A DNA stretch of 64,000 nt, from positions 16,132,501 to 16,196,500 of the forward strand of contig JAGUCH010000002.1 of the NCBI GenBank assembly GCA_019096065.1, given 5' to 3'. Shown here in pieces: positions 36,188-48,029 of the stretch (position 1 is its first letter; every line of letters starts with the position of its first letter). The position numbers and the translations under genes were made by a program. Source of the DNA: Paracyclopina nana. Taxonomy: Eukaryota; Arthropoda; Copepoda; Cyclopoida; Cyclopettidae. Below the pieces are notes generated by a model that did no database searches, had not been told where the DNA came from, and saw only the letters and a list, made by a program, of their open reading frames with translations.

Positions 36188-39100
36188 ATGTCAGCCGAGC
36201 AGGGCCAGCGTGCAACAAGTAGCATATGCGGGACAGCTGAGGCTAAAAACACGACTACATCGAGCAAAATGACGATTTTCAGGGGCCTCCAAAGTAGCTA
36301 CGGACGGTTTGTCACCAGCAAAGTAAGAAAGATAGAATTTTGTTTCCGCAATCACCTGCAAAATCAATTTAGGCTGTCACTGCGAAATCCCTATCTGGTC
36401 AAGCTCAGCACACTTTGGCTTTTCAAGAAAAGTTGGCCAAGCTTCCCTTACCAGAGCTGGAGCAAACTGTGTCAAAATGGCTCGTTACCACAAAACCTCA
36501 CCTCACTGCTCAAGAATTCGAAAAAACAAAGAGCCTGGCATCAGCTTTTTTGACAGAGGCGCAACCAATGCAAAATTACTTGAAAGATAAAGCCACCAAT
36601 CATCACAATTGGGTATATCATACTATTAAGTAGATGAAATAGGCTGTTAGGCAACATGTTTGCACTTAGTTTGCAGATTGGTGGCTTGACATGGCTTATT
36701 TGGGGTACAGATCGCCTTTGCCCATTTGGTCCAGTCCCGGATTGGTCCTTCCACCCCAGGATTTTGCCAATTCAGAAACCAAATGGCTGGCTTTCGCCTC
36801 AAAGTTTATCCATGGTGCGCTTGACTACAAGACCATGCTGGATGAGGGCACTGTTCCAGTTGAGATGAGTGGAAAGCAACCAATGGATATGATACAGTAC
36901 TATCGGCTATTTGGGGCCACCAGAATTCCAGGTGCAACTACAGATGGCCAGAGAGTCACTGGAAACTCCGACTACTGCATTGTAGCACACAACGGTCACG
37001 TAATAAGTTGCATAACTATACGAAAAAAAAGTAGAAGAGTATAAAATCCAACACATTTCCTTGAATTGCAGTTTTTCAAGCTTCCGCTCTATGGCAAGGA
37101 TCGAAATACAGCCACGAAAGCTGATATTTTTGGAGGTCTTGCCAAGATTTTGGAAGAGTCCAAGAGGCTTCAAGTTGGAGGTCGAGTCGGAGTGCTCACT
37201 GCAGACACACGTGACAACTGGTTCAAGGCTTATGAAAAGCTTCTAAGCATTGGAAACTCGCTAGCCATCGAGACTATCGAGAATGCTCTGTTCTTGGTTT
37301 GTCTTGACGATTCAGTGAATAGCAACGAGGACGCTCTGACCAAAACTGGGCTGAACAGTCTTCACGGTTTGGGAGCTGGAGTGAATGGGTGCAATCGTTG
37401 GTACGACAAAGCTCTACAATTCATCATTGCCAAATCCGGAGAGGTGGCCGTTTCCAATGAGCACAGCTTTGCAGAAGCAGTGCCCACCATGGCAATAGCA
37501 GATCACATCCTCGACTGCATCAACAACAACAATGTCAATAATTCTACTGCCTCAGCAGTCCAAGGAGCCATTGAGCACATTCCATTCATTCTAGACAATG
37601 AGGTTGAGGCCCTCATAGACAACTCTTCGAAACATTTGGCCAAGTACTTAAAAAAGAGCATTAATATAGAAATCAAAGCAGCTTACCTTATCATCTTTCC
37701 AGAGAAGTGTCGGATCTTGAGCTCAAGATGCTTGATTTCCAGCACTTTGGAAAGGAGTTCATCAAGAGTCAACGGTTCAGTCCGGATTCATTCGTGCAAA
37801 TGGCGATTCAGCTTTCGTTTTTCAAGATGCATAATAGCCCAGGGGCCACCTATGAATCCGGAGCTACGCGTGTTTTCAAAGATGGCCGAACAGAAGTGAT
37901 ACGATCATGCACAGCCGAGTCAACGGAATTTTCAAGGATGATGCTCGATAAAGGCGCAACAGTTGAGGCCAAACGAAATGCATTAACTAACGCCATCATG
38001 GCTCACAACCAGTATGCTCGTATGGCTGTTCAAGGCATGGGTGTGGATCGCCATTTGCAAGGCCTAAAAATGGCAGCAGTGGAAATGGGCCAGCCATTAC
38101 CGCAACTTTACAGTGATTGTGGCTACACGAGATCCTCGCGCATGAGATTGTCAACAAGCCAAGTATGAAAAGTTTTTTTAGTTTCCCACTTACCTTTTGA
38201 ATAGTGGAATACCGGGTTAAGGCAGCAAAGACTTCTTCTATCTTGAAGGTTTTCATCGATTGCCTTCCTTCTTGGTAGCGGACATTTCGTTTTCATTTTA
38301 GTCATTTAGCTCGCTTGGCTCACTTCTCAGTTAGCTGCACTCCGTACGTTTGGCGAGTTTTTTCATGATTCAAAAATGTATTGCCCGAACACGTTTTTTC
38401 ACGCTTTTGGTGAATTTTGTAACTTCGTCTGATCCTGTTCGTCGGCAGCTGAGTCTTATTGGCTAGATTATTGAGCGGTTACCAGTTACTAGCAAAGACA
38501 TTTGGTTACTAAACTGAATCGGTGGGCTCACTGGCTAATCGCAGTCGACTTTTGTTTACTTGAGATGGAAACCGAGCCTATTTTTTTTAGTTTTACTAAA
38601 AAATTATATTAAAAAACAAATCCCCATTTTCTCGATTTGTCCGCAGTTATTGCATGCCAATAAATAGTTTTAAAGGTTTTGCGCATCGCTCATGCAGTTT
38701 TAAGTAACTGAGTTAATTAACACCCGGAAAAAAGCTAGAAAACCAAAATTATACCTAAAAATAGGTAGAAATACGATCTGTCAATTTGCTGAAAGGCTTC
38801 ACAAGCTGCTAAGTTAGGAACTTGCGTTTTAGAGGTCTGTCATTACGATAGACATCCTTATCATAACATTGTGCTGCCCTCATGTGATGAAACATTGGAA
38901 GTTTAGGGTAGGGAAAGGATTTATGATCGTTTTGATATGTCAAACTCATTTTAGGGCAAAATTAGAAATGAAACAAATAGAGCATTAGCTGAAAAAGGTG
39001 TTCAATAAATTCAAGGAATAATGGGAATGCTTCTAAAATAAAAAGAGGATTCTGTTTTGTTGCTCCTACTTTGTGGCTGCAAAATTTGACAATTAGGTTA

Positions 39101-39754
39101 AATTCCAGTTGAATGGGGAAAAAATAGGTTTTTTTCCCGATCCATAAATTCCATATAGGCCAAATTGGGGATGTATTAGAAGTGATTGTAATTTTCCTGG
39201 TTAGCTATGATTAACTTTCCGGTCTTCCCAATTTCGCCCTTGAGGAAAGAATCCCGTGGTCAACGTCGATGTTATGATCAGGATGTCTATGAAGTTTCTA
39301 GTGTTTGTCCATGTGGTTAATTGTAACAAATTCCTGCATTAATTGTAGTCCATCTTAATCAAATCACTACAGATAAAAGATTTTGCTGCAAAATCTTTTC
39401 TGCGGATGGACTCGCGCGCTTATTTTTTGAGCTATCAGGGCATCGCAGAAATTCAATGGCTGAAGCTGGCCATTTTAAAATTAGAAAAATAATATTAACT
39501 GTATTATGCAACAAGCACAATTATTCGCATTACTTTGCTTTCAGATTAGTAGCAAGCACAATTCTTTCTGCTGCTATGGACCCTTAGAAATGGACGGATA
39601 CGGCTGCAGTTACAGCTTGGGCAGCAACATTCTCCGATTTGGCATTTCGGCGATGAGATCAAACAACGAGACGAGCGCAAATGAATTCAAGGAGAGCCTG
39701 TCAAGCAGCCTCATCGACCTCCATGACTTGTGCTTGGCCAAGCCAAAGCTCTGA
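36188..39754 (+). CDS. CRAT: Carnitine O-acetyltransferase
   Basis: Six exons: 36188-36322, 36373-36612, 36670-36999, 37072-37643, 37703-38162, 39545-39754; phases agree, 648 aa (human CRAT is 626). CRAT transfers acetyl and short acyl groups between CoA and carnitine in mitochondria and peroxisomes. Conserved blocks include LPLPELEQTV, the DWWLDMAYLGYRSPL region, GNRWFDK-like CNRWYDKALQF, the catalytic histidine in SNEHSFAEAVP, HFGKEFIK, DRHLQGLK and the terminal region GYGCSYS. The last intron is 1,382 nt, far longer than the others, and nothing recognisable was seen in it. Two in-frame ATGs exist: Met1, and Met28 (MTIFRGLQSSYGRF), which begins a basic amphipathic stretch typical of mitochondrial targeting. 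The C terminus KPKL is a weak variant of a peroxisomal PTS1. Confidence 0.93.
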
Positions 39755-39889
39755 TTCCCAATCTAATTATTAGTTGCCATCAGAATGAAATACAATTATT
39801 GTCTGTAGAAGAGTTCTCTCATCAAGTTAGCACACTTCCTCTATTGTCAGCCTAAAGGAATCATGACCGGCTTTTACAATCACAGCACT

Positions 39890-42800
39890 TTAATCGCTAT
39901 CGGAATGAGCTGCTGCTTTTTTTCTCCGCTTCTTCTTGCGAGCTGTGCTTTCGTCGTCGGAGCTATTCTCAGAGGACTCCATACCCTTGTATGACACCTT
40001 GGAAGCTGGGGCTCTTTTCCGAGAGTTACTCGTCGTGGCCTTACTGGTCTTGCCAACACTTCCGCCACGTTTGCGTTGCAGAGGCTTCGAGTCCTCGTCC
40101 TCACTGTTTTCCGACTCGGAGCTTTCGGACGTCGCCTCGTCGTCTTCCAGAATGGCCTTTTTGGCACCGCGAGCATTGCTGCCCTTGGATTTTGATCCTT
40201 TCCTCGACGACACAGGCGACGAATACTTTTGGTTGAACGACACATCCTCGTCCTCGTCCTCAGCATCTGACTCAGTTTCGGCGATGGCAAACAGATCCAT
40301 GAACTTCTTCTTTTGCTCGTCAGTGCAGAGCTGGCGCACAGTTTGAAGGGCTTTCTGGAGGTTTTTGTTGAGAAAGAACTCGTATTGTGTGCAGCTTTGC
40401 CGCAGGTCGTCGACGTGCGACAACGCCATTTCGGCCTTCCGTGAGATGGCATTGGAAGAGCCAGCCGAGGAGGAGGTGGTCGCACCTCGCTTTCTCTTGA
40501 GACCAGATGAGCCGGTTCCGCCGGAACTGCTCCCGCCGGCTGACGCTTGCTTCATTAAATAGCTCGAGATCAGATCTGCCAACTTGTCCTCGTGCTCGTG
40601 AAGCCAATGGCCCAAACAGGTACTGACCAATCGGTCTCCAGCCACGTGGTCTCGCACGAGGAGATGCCTCACCAGATCGGCAGACGGCTTCTCGCTCCTC
40701 AACCTCAACAAAATGGCAGTGAGGGCTTCGGGGTGCTTTTCGTAGCTCAGCTTTGGGAGAATGCCCACCAAGCAGTCTGTCGGGACATCATGGGCACTGA
40801 TGAGCTGCCACAAGGCACACTGCTCAAACGTCTCCCATGAGAGGCTGCCAGTGACAATGCTGGCAAATGAGTCCTTTTTGAAGAGCAGAAGATCTTTAAA
40901 TAGTATCCGGCAAACTAGGTCTTGAATTTGGCGGCCGTCCACACAGGACACTATTAGGTAGACCAGATTCACGTTCCCCACCATTGTCTTGGGGAAAATG
41001 GTGTAAACGTCCGGGATGAGATGGACAAATAGGTTCACGTCGTCCTCTTGACACTGTCGCATATCATTCACCAAGCAAATGTCAAGCAGGTAATTGTCGT
41101 CGATTGTCTGAAATAGGTCCTTGTAGATGGTGGCCTTTGTTTTCGGATCACGCTGTTTGGCTTGTTTGTCAACGGACAGGAAGTAGAGTAGATAGTAGCC
41201 AATTCGAGGCTGGAGTGCATAGAGGTCTGCCAATACTTGCAGCAATATACCACTGCCCTCGCCATCAGCCAAATCGCACAAGGCTCTGAAGGCTACGAAA
41301 ATGGGCTTGCCCACGGAATCCTCCAAGGTCTCTTCGTTAGGGGACTCGGGGAATATTTTGCCTCTAAAGCTGGGCTGAAGAACGGCTGACAGTCTGCTTG
41401 CAAGTGCTGAGCATTGTTCGAGGGAAAAGTCTTCTGATATGATGACACGGATGAGTTGGTCCATGATCTCGCACTTTTCCTCCTCATCCGTACGCTGTAC
41501 CATGTTGTCTTCGGGAGACGAGGCTTTCGTGGCAGACTTTAACTCTGACAGCAATTGCTTCACATGCTCTCCGAGGTTTGCATCTTGATCGTTGCCAGTG
41601 CCCTCACCTGACACACTATGGCTTTGCTTCAGAGGCCGTTTCCGGACCTTGACAGGTGAGGGTTTGCTGGTCGTGACTTCTTTTCTGCTATGGCCCCCTC
41701 CGCTCGAGTTGCTCCCTCCGTTGGATTTCTTTTTCAGCTTTTTGTTGTTGCTGTTGTTGTTACTGCTGCTGTTGCTGTTTTCCGAGATGCTGTTGGCAGG
41801 GCTGCCATTGCCTTTCACCTCGGCCTCGTCATCAGAGAAGGTAGGACCTCCAGTCAGATCCTCCATGGGCTCACCAAAATGTACAATCGGGTCATCATTG
41901 ATCTCTGCTACGGGCCTCTCTGAGGCAGCCCTGGCGGAGGCGTCAGTCACGAAAGGCGCGAACCTTTCTCGAAGCAAAAACTTGAGCTCCTGGTCCATCT
42001 TGGGGTTGTCGAAAAGTGGCGACAAAGAAGGGAGGACTCGCTTCTCAAGGATTTGCTTCAAGGAAGAATAAATGCCGTTTCTCACTTTCTCTTGTTCTCT
42101 GGGGAAAAAATTGATGATGATCCGGCAGAGGAAGTCAAGGAGGGTTGCAGTGATGGCCGGATGGGGCTTGATTGAGTGGTGCATGACAAGGATGGCAGGC
42201 TCTATGTTCATGATGTTGTCCTTGTCTGCCTCGAAATAGAGCCAGTCGTAGAAGAGAGCCAGCTTGGCGTTGCTGGCTGCCACTTGACTGGTGCACGTGG
42301 TCAGAAGCCATCCGATCACAGCCCATCGAGGAATGATGTCTGAGCAGAGCAGCTCGTTGGTCGGATGAATGACTCCAACGATAAAGCGTATAAGGTCACA
42401 GCGCAGGGACTGCGATTCTGGAGTTGAAAGGTACTGGCGCTGAAACCAATCCTGGTACCGCTTGTGCGATCCAAATTTCACCTGCAAATGGGACATTGTT
42501 GCGTTAGGCTGCGGAATTCATGAGTCACGCGCATAATTTATGATAATTACCTGTGATGTCAAGAAGACGAGTTTTTTCTCCATTTCTGGCGTAATGCGGC
42601 ACTGCATGAACCTCCGCGAAGTGCGAGTCTCCATGAGCTGCGAGAATCCTAGGTAAGTCGGCGAGAGGGCTTTCGGGTTGTACAAAATGTCCCTCCAGAG
42701 GTCGGCCACTTCAGGCAGTCTGGCCACGTACTGGAGGATGCGAACGAAATCGCGACCGATCGCCATGACATCAGCAAACCTGTCACGGATCAGGGCCACC

Positions 42801-43609
42801 ACGAACTTGATCTCCTTCTCGCGTAGCTTCTCGAACTGCGGGGCAACGTGGTCCTCAACCAGGCGGAGGTACGTGTAGGCCACCGAGGCGACCAGAAAGG
42901 GGAACTTTTCAAGCCATGCTTTGTGCTCAATGAAAAGGTCAAGGAGGGAGTCGGCGAGCCAAAGGTTGCCACTTTTCACGTCTCCCCCCGCGATTTGCCG
43001 CATGAGGTTCCACACGACGGAGTCCATGCCTTGGACAGAGGCTCGCACCAACTCTCGAATGATCCACATCAGTTGCTGCTTTGAGTGAGGCAGAAGCTTC
43101 AGGTACTTTTCGAGAACTAGGTGCGTCAAGTGGCTGAGGACGAAGGCGAAGCCGTCGCGACAGATGAGGGTGAGATCCCGAAAGCACCGCCCCGCGTTCA
43201 TTTCCCCCTCGGGCGAGGAGGCATTTGCGAGGATGCACATGACGAGGCCAAGACAAATGTCTTCGTGAGCACGAGGATCTTTGCACACTGCAACGGTGAG
43301 GGCGTCGAAAGCTTCTTTCTCTGACTTGCCCGAGACTAGGGCCATTACCATGCCGTAGCATCTTTCGTGCCTCTCGTCCAGCTCATCTCGGCTCTCGAGC
43401 TGGGAGGTCAAAAAAATGCGTCCACCACTAGGCTGATGTTGCTGCTGCTGCTGCTGCATCACATGCTGGTTATTAAACAAACTGAGGTTGTTCGAGGGGT
43501 CAGGCATTCTCGGAACCTGGTGGAGATTACTCGTCTTCAGGGACATCCCCAGCCCCTCATTGGTCATTGGGATCGACCCTCGAACACTACCATCCATCGC
43601 AGATGCCAT
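39890..43609 (-). CDS. INTS3: Integrator complex subunit 3
   Basis: Two exons, 43609-42551 and 42481-39890, joined through a 69-nt intron; 1,216 aa (human INTS3 is 1,043). INTS3 is part of the Integrator complex, which cleaves nascent snRNAs and terminates paused transcripts in the nucleus, and also joins the SOSS single-strand DNA-binding complex. Very strong family similarity begins at RHERCYGMVMALVSGKSEKEA-like sequence and continues through SQVKFGSHKRYQDWFQRQYL and NIEPAILVMHHSIKPHPAI. The N-terminal ~70 residues contain a polyQ run. A Ser/Asn-rich linker lies near residues 565-620. The C-terminal ~100 residues are an acidic/serine-rich then Lys/Arg-rich tail (KKKRRKKAAAHSDSD) that could serve as a nuclear localisation signal. 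Confidence 0.96.
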
Positions 43610-44482
43610 AAACTATGGGCATGTCTAGCACTCAGTGGACGTTTTCGAGGTGGCCTCTGTTTGGTAGAGAGAATGCTTCTTCAGCCAAGAAAACTTTACT
43701 TCTTCATCCAGCGTCGTCCGTCCGACAGACCGTCGCGGCAGCTGCTTGCTCGTGGAAAGATCATTGGTATCGACTCCGCTAGGTGGCGCAATCTCAAATT
43801 GTGCTCACCTTATTCGGTTTTATGCGGAAAGCATGCAAAGTTCGTTCGTTTCTCATCTAAGCTAGTTGTCGCAATGTCATTTCGCAACAATTTTTAAGAA
43901 TGCAAGTGCGCTTCATTTTCGAATTGGTTTTCCCGTAAAATTTGAAATGTGACTATATAATACTTTTCAGCGCTACTTTATTATAGGAATCTTGAAATAA
44001 CAAATCGAAAGAGTAAGTCAATCTTTTGCAACAAAGGGTGACTTTTGCAACAATGCTTTTACAAGTTTGTAAGGCCTACAAAAAATGGTTGTACTTGATA
44101 AAGAAGCCGTTTTCAACCATTTTGTCAAGGCTTACTTCATCTCTTGCATGGAAATCGCTTTAGTTTGCCGAAATGTTTGCCTCTTAATTTTTAGCAGACA
44201 ACGCTCAAATGAAAAGGGTACCGATCAACTAAAATTGAGGCATCAGCGCAACAATTTTTCTTGTTGTTCTTAGTTTTCAAAGATAATTTTTCTCAGTTGA
44301 GCAGAATTGTCTCCTCTTGATTCTATATCTTATAATGGAAATGTGAACAAAACTAGGAAATCAGCTATTCATAGCAGTCTGAGCAGTCATTATTGCGAAG
44401 ATTGACTCGAATTCGAATTGGCTGAGTTGCTAAACATTGGCCACGTATTTTGACTACTTTCAGAGTTTCTGTCACGGTGAAA
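43610..44482. promoter_or_regulatory. Shared divergent upstream region of INTS3 and CDK5RAP3
   Basis: 873 bp separate the two divergently oriented start codons. No open frame of note is present, so both promoters must lie here. No TATA box was identified. A ctactttcag sequence at about 44,453-44,462, 20 nt before the CDK5RAP3 ATG, could be a splice acceptor for a 5' UTR exon. Confidence 0.45.
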
Positions 44483-46024
44483 ATGGACAGTGACATTCCC
44501 ATTGACATTCAGCTCAAGAAGCTGGCTGACTTTCTTCAAACTCGACGCATCGTGACCAAAAACTGGCGTGATCATATCACCGAGGTGAGAGAAAAATGCA
44601 AATCTGCCATCTTGGACATGCCAGAGCATCCTGTCATCAAGGAGATTCTGTCGTCCTCCAGCCTCAACTACTTCAACTGCAAGGCCATCCTCGAGGTCCT
44701 CATGGAAACAGAAAAAGACACCAAGAATGTCTTTGGCATGTATTCGTCTCAGAGGATCGCAGACTGGAGAAAAATCATTGCTCTGTATGAAAAAGACAGC
44801 TGCTATCTTGCGGAATCAAGTCAGTTTTTAAGCCAAGCCATCCAGTATGACATACCAAGTCTGAGAAAGCAGATTGCAAAGCTGGAGAAAAATGTCGCTG
44901 AAATGGACAAATTGGAGGAGACCACGAAGAAGAGGAAGGCCGAAGTGTTGGCCTCACGAAAGGTTGATTGCAGCCAAATTGGCATCAAGGGTGACAATCC
45001 CAGGGAGGAAATTTTGGAGCTGTTGACAGACCTCCCTCTCTTGTATGACAAGTGGGTCGAAAAGGCCAAGCCCAGGCTTGACAAGCCCATGAAAAGCTAT
45101 GCCAAGGCTGTTGAGGCCCACCGAAAAGCTGATTCTTGCCTGCCAGTTTTATCCTTTCTCATGACAAAGGGAAACAAAACTGCCTATGAATACATACATG
45201 GCGAGCCTCCTCTCAAAATTGAAGAGCCTGTCCTGCTAAATTTCACACAGCAAGCTGTGACTTTGGATTTAAGTCCCATTGACTTGGATCTCGATGTGGG
45301 ACCTGCTGATGCTGTTGAGGAGGAAATCGATTGGGGAGACATAAGCGTAGTTGAGGAAGTCAAGGATATGAGTGAGGAAATTAATTGGGGCGACGAGGAG
45401 GACATTTCAAGTCAAATTGTTATTGAAGAAAGTGGAACTGCAGGTGGAGTTGCAACTGGTGATGATGCCTACTTGATCCTTGACAATCGGCGACTTCGGA
45501 ACATCGTTGTGGATGAACTGTAATATCAGAAAACACTTGGCAATATTTTAGTTACATCATATCTTTTCAGGCACGAGTTGGCATCCTATTGTCAGATGCT
45601 TTCTGTGGAGCTGTCACAGGAAAAGAACTTTGTGCTGAATGACAGCATCAGCTCTTCCGGCGAAGACTCGCCTGAAACTTGGACAGGGGCTAAATCCGAA
45701 ATAGCTGAACTCATTGAAGGCCTCACTGGTCCCACCAGTCCTCTGTACACACTCCACATGACCAAGACGTCTTCCACGTTCGTCAATCGTATAGTATCAG
45801 AGATGGAGCACAAGTTGACCATGGCTCAAAGAATGGATGACAAGGTGGAAAACATCCAGGCTAAGAGGAGCGAGACTTTGTCTGAGACAAGTGCAGCTCG
45901 CCTCAGTTGCGATTCCGTCTTGGAAAAGGCCAAATTGCTGCAGCAGCAAATCGAAAGTGATCTATCCACAAAGTACAACAATCGCAGGGTCAAAATTCTT
46001 GGTGGGGTACAATCCCTAATTTAA
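44483..46024 (+). CDS. CDK5RAP3: CDK5 regulatory subunit-associated protein 3
   Basis: Two exons, 44483-45519 and 45571-46024, with a 51-nt intron; 496 aa (human 506). CDK5RAP3 is a substrate adaptor of the UFM1 E3 complex (UFL1-UFBP1) at the ER and takes part in ribosome-linked ER quality control. Visible family hallmarks are the N-terminal IDIQLKKLADFLQTRRIV, the repeated acidic EIDWGD and EINWGDEED motifs around residues 285-320 (in vertebrates this region binds UFM1 and ATG8), and a coiled-coil C terminus ending SDLSTKYNNRRVKILGG. The in-frame ATG at 44483 was chosen; upstream the frame opens only through a non-ATG codon. The stop is 41 nt from the stop of the convergent Ly6 gene. Confidence 0.95.
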
Positions 46025-46065
46025 TGCATTTCTTCGGAGTTCTTATGTGAAATGAAGCGTTATCA

Positions 46066-48029
46066 TTATTGCAGCAAGAGAAATATAGCAGCAGTAAGCA
46101 TAACCCACATGTTTGAGCAATTTGTTATTGACGAGTTGCAGAAGTCGACATCGCTGCAATAGCATGCAAGCATGCTATTTTGCCCGAAAAGAACATCTTT
46201 GCACGTCTCCTCATACTCTCGATCATCTGCACATTTTCTTTTCGTCAATGGCGATGTCTCAACTGAAATGGGGAAAAAATGATTAAGTTGGAAAAATTGA
46301 GGTCATTGCCGCTGCAAAACTATAAAAAAGCTGATTTTCAGCACTTTATTTAGCCTATATATGTGGGTCGTCATTCCCCTACCGGTTTTGCACATTTTAA
46401 TGCTAGTAGCTATACACATTGGCTTGGCAAAGGGCCTAACCCAAGCTACTTACAACACCCAATAATTATATATTTTCTGAAAGCTTATGTCCCAAGGGTT
46501 CATTTGGTGATGAAATAAAAATCCTGGCCTATAGCTTCCAATAACATAAAAATAAAGACGTTTTGCACAAAACGGCTCATTTTTGGGGGATAGATAGCTT
46601 GAATGACCCCACTAAAATTCAAAAATAAAACTTAAGTTAATTCATAGTAAAATCGCAAGGATGAACAAAAACGGAGATATAGCTATGCTAAAAGTTGATT
46701 ACTGCCAACTTGATTAATTTTGCAGAGTAAGTTTGGCATCAAATATCTCAATTTGAGTTTTTACAGACTTGCTTGTGAAATAAAAAAAGTTAGATCTTCT
46801 TTTTTTCAGAGGGGGTCATTGCTATTAATAATCACAAAAAATAATAAACTGTAGGTGCTAGACGTTTTTGAAAATTTTATGTCATGGGAAGCCATAGGCC
46901 AGGATTTTTAAATTACTACCAAATGAACCCTAAGAACATGAGCTTTCAGAAAATGTACATTTTTTAGGTGTTATAAAGAGTTTGGGTTAGGACCTTCTTC
47001 AAGTCAATGTGTATATACTCTGCTTTGAGTAGCTTAAAGTTGATAATTACCACTCCATCAATTCAAACTATTTTTTAACCCCAAAATCTCAAATCGTATT
47101 TTGATTTTGAAAAGTCCATGCAATGAATTATTTTGTCACTTCAGAAAAGATTTATGCAACATAAAAGAATAAGATTTGTGTTGGCATTCTTGGGGGATAC
47201 ATTTGAAACGCATCATTGAGTCGCGGCGGCCATAAAATATTGAGCCATCTGCGTGATGATGATGATGTGCGTTACTGGATATGTTTAATCGATATAATGG
47301 CGCTGTAATTTGAGTAGCCACCAGCAATAGGAATCCTCATTCTTCTACCAAACTACCTTCACTTGCAATATGAAGCCAGTAATTTATACCCTTTAGTGTT
47401 TCTAGACTCAATTTTAAACCAGCTTTTTCGGAGCCATTTTTCTGAATGTCTGAACTATATTAGAAATTGATTCTTGTGATCTATGATCTAATTAAATTAG
47501 CAACAATTGGCAGAATTCTCAAATTAGTGCATTCTGGCTAAATATCTGCGTGAGCCAACTGAAATCAGCGTAGAACAGTCAAAGCATGCAATTCATTTTC
47601 AGCTCGCACAAAGAAAGTTGAATTTACGGCCCAACTTTTTCCACAAGCGTTTGCGTGATCAATAAAAACGCACGAATGTAGTGGCATGTATCCGAGTTTC
47701 TTTTGGCTGTGCCATTATTATAGTATATGTTCAAAAGCCTGTTTTCTTGAAATGTCTAGCTTGCCACTGAATGCAATAATCTCCAAATCGAGCCTCACCC
47801 GTCCAACTTTTGTAGCAGCTCTTGGTGGAGGATGGACACTCCATTTTCTCCCCCAAGAGACCAACGGTGCAGAGGTTATCGGGGCCTTCACATTGGTAGC
47901 ACTTTATGGCAAGCCCTAGAAAATGAATCAAGTGAAAAACAAAGCAATGTCAAAATTTGCTCTCTCACCTTGTTCAATGGAAAGGCACAGAAAGGCACAA
48001 AAAAGGAGTATGTGAGCAGTGGTTGACAT
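46066..48029 (-). CDS. Ly6/uPAR three-finger protein, probably GPI-anchored
   Basis: Three exons, 48029-47969, 47915-47799 and 46262-46066; 124 aa. Residues 1-20 (MSTTAHILLFCAFLCLSIEQ) form a signal peptide. The mature part has the Ly6 cysteine spacing: KCYQC near the start, KSCYKSW in the middle, and the diagnostic CYCSDVDFCN near the end. The last ~15 residues (MWVMLTAAIFLLL) are hydrophobic with no cytoplasmic tail, as expected for GPI attachment. Arthropod relatives such as quiver/sleepless modulate ion channels or septate junctions at the cell surface; the target here is unknown. The 1.5-kb second intron carries an inverted-repeat element. Confidence 0.88.
46434..46993. mobile_element. 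Inverted-repeat (MITE-like) element in the Ly6 gene intron
   Basis: The left arm starts cctaacccaagctacttaca and the right arm ends tttgggttagga. The arms are imperfect inverted repeats of about 130 bp, containing tttctgaaagcttatgt and its counterpart catgagctttcagaaaat. No transposase frame is seen. A partial copy is at 19,050-19,340. Confidence 0.7.
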
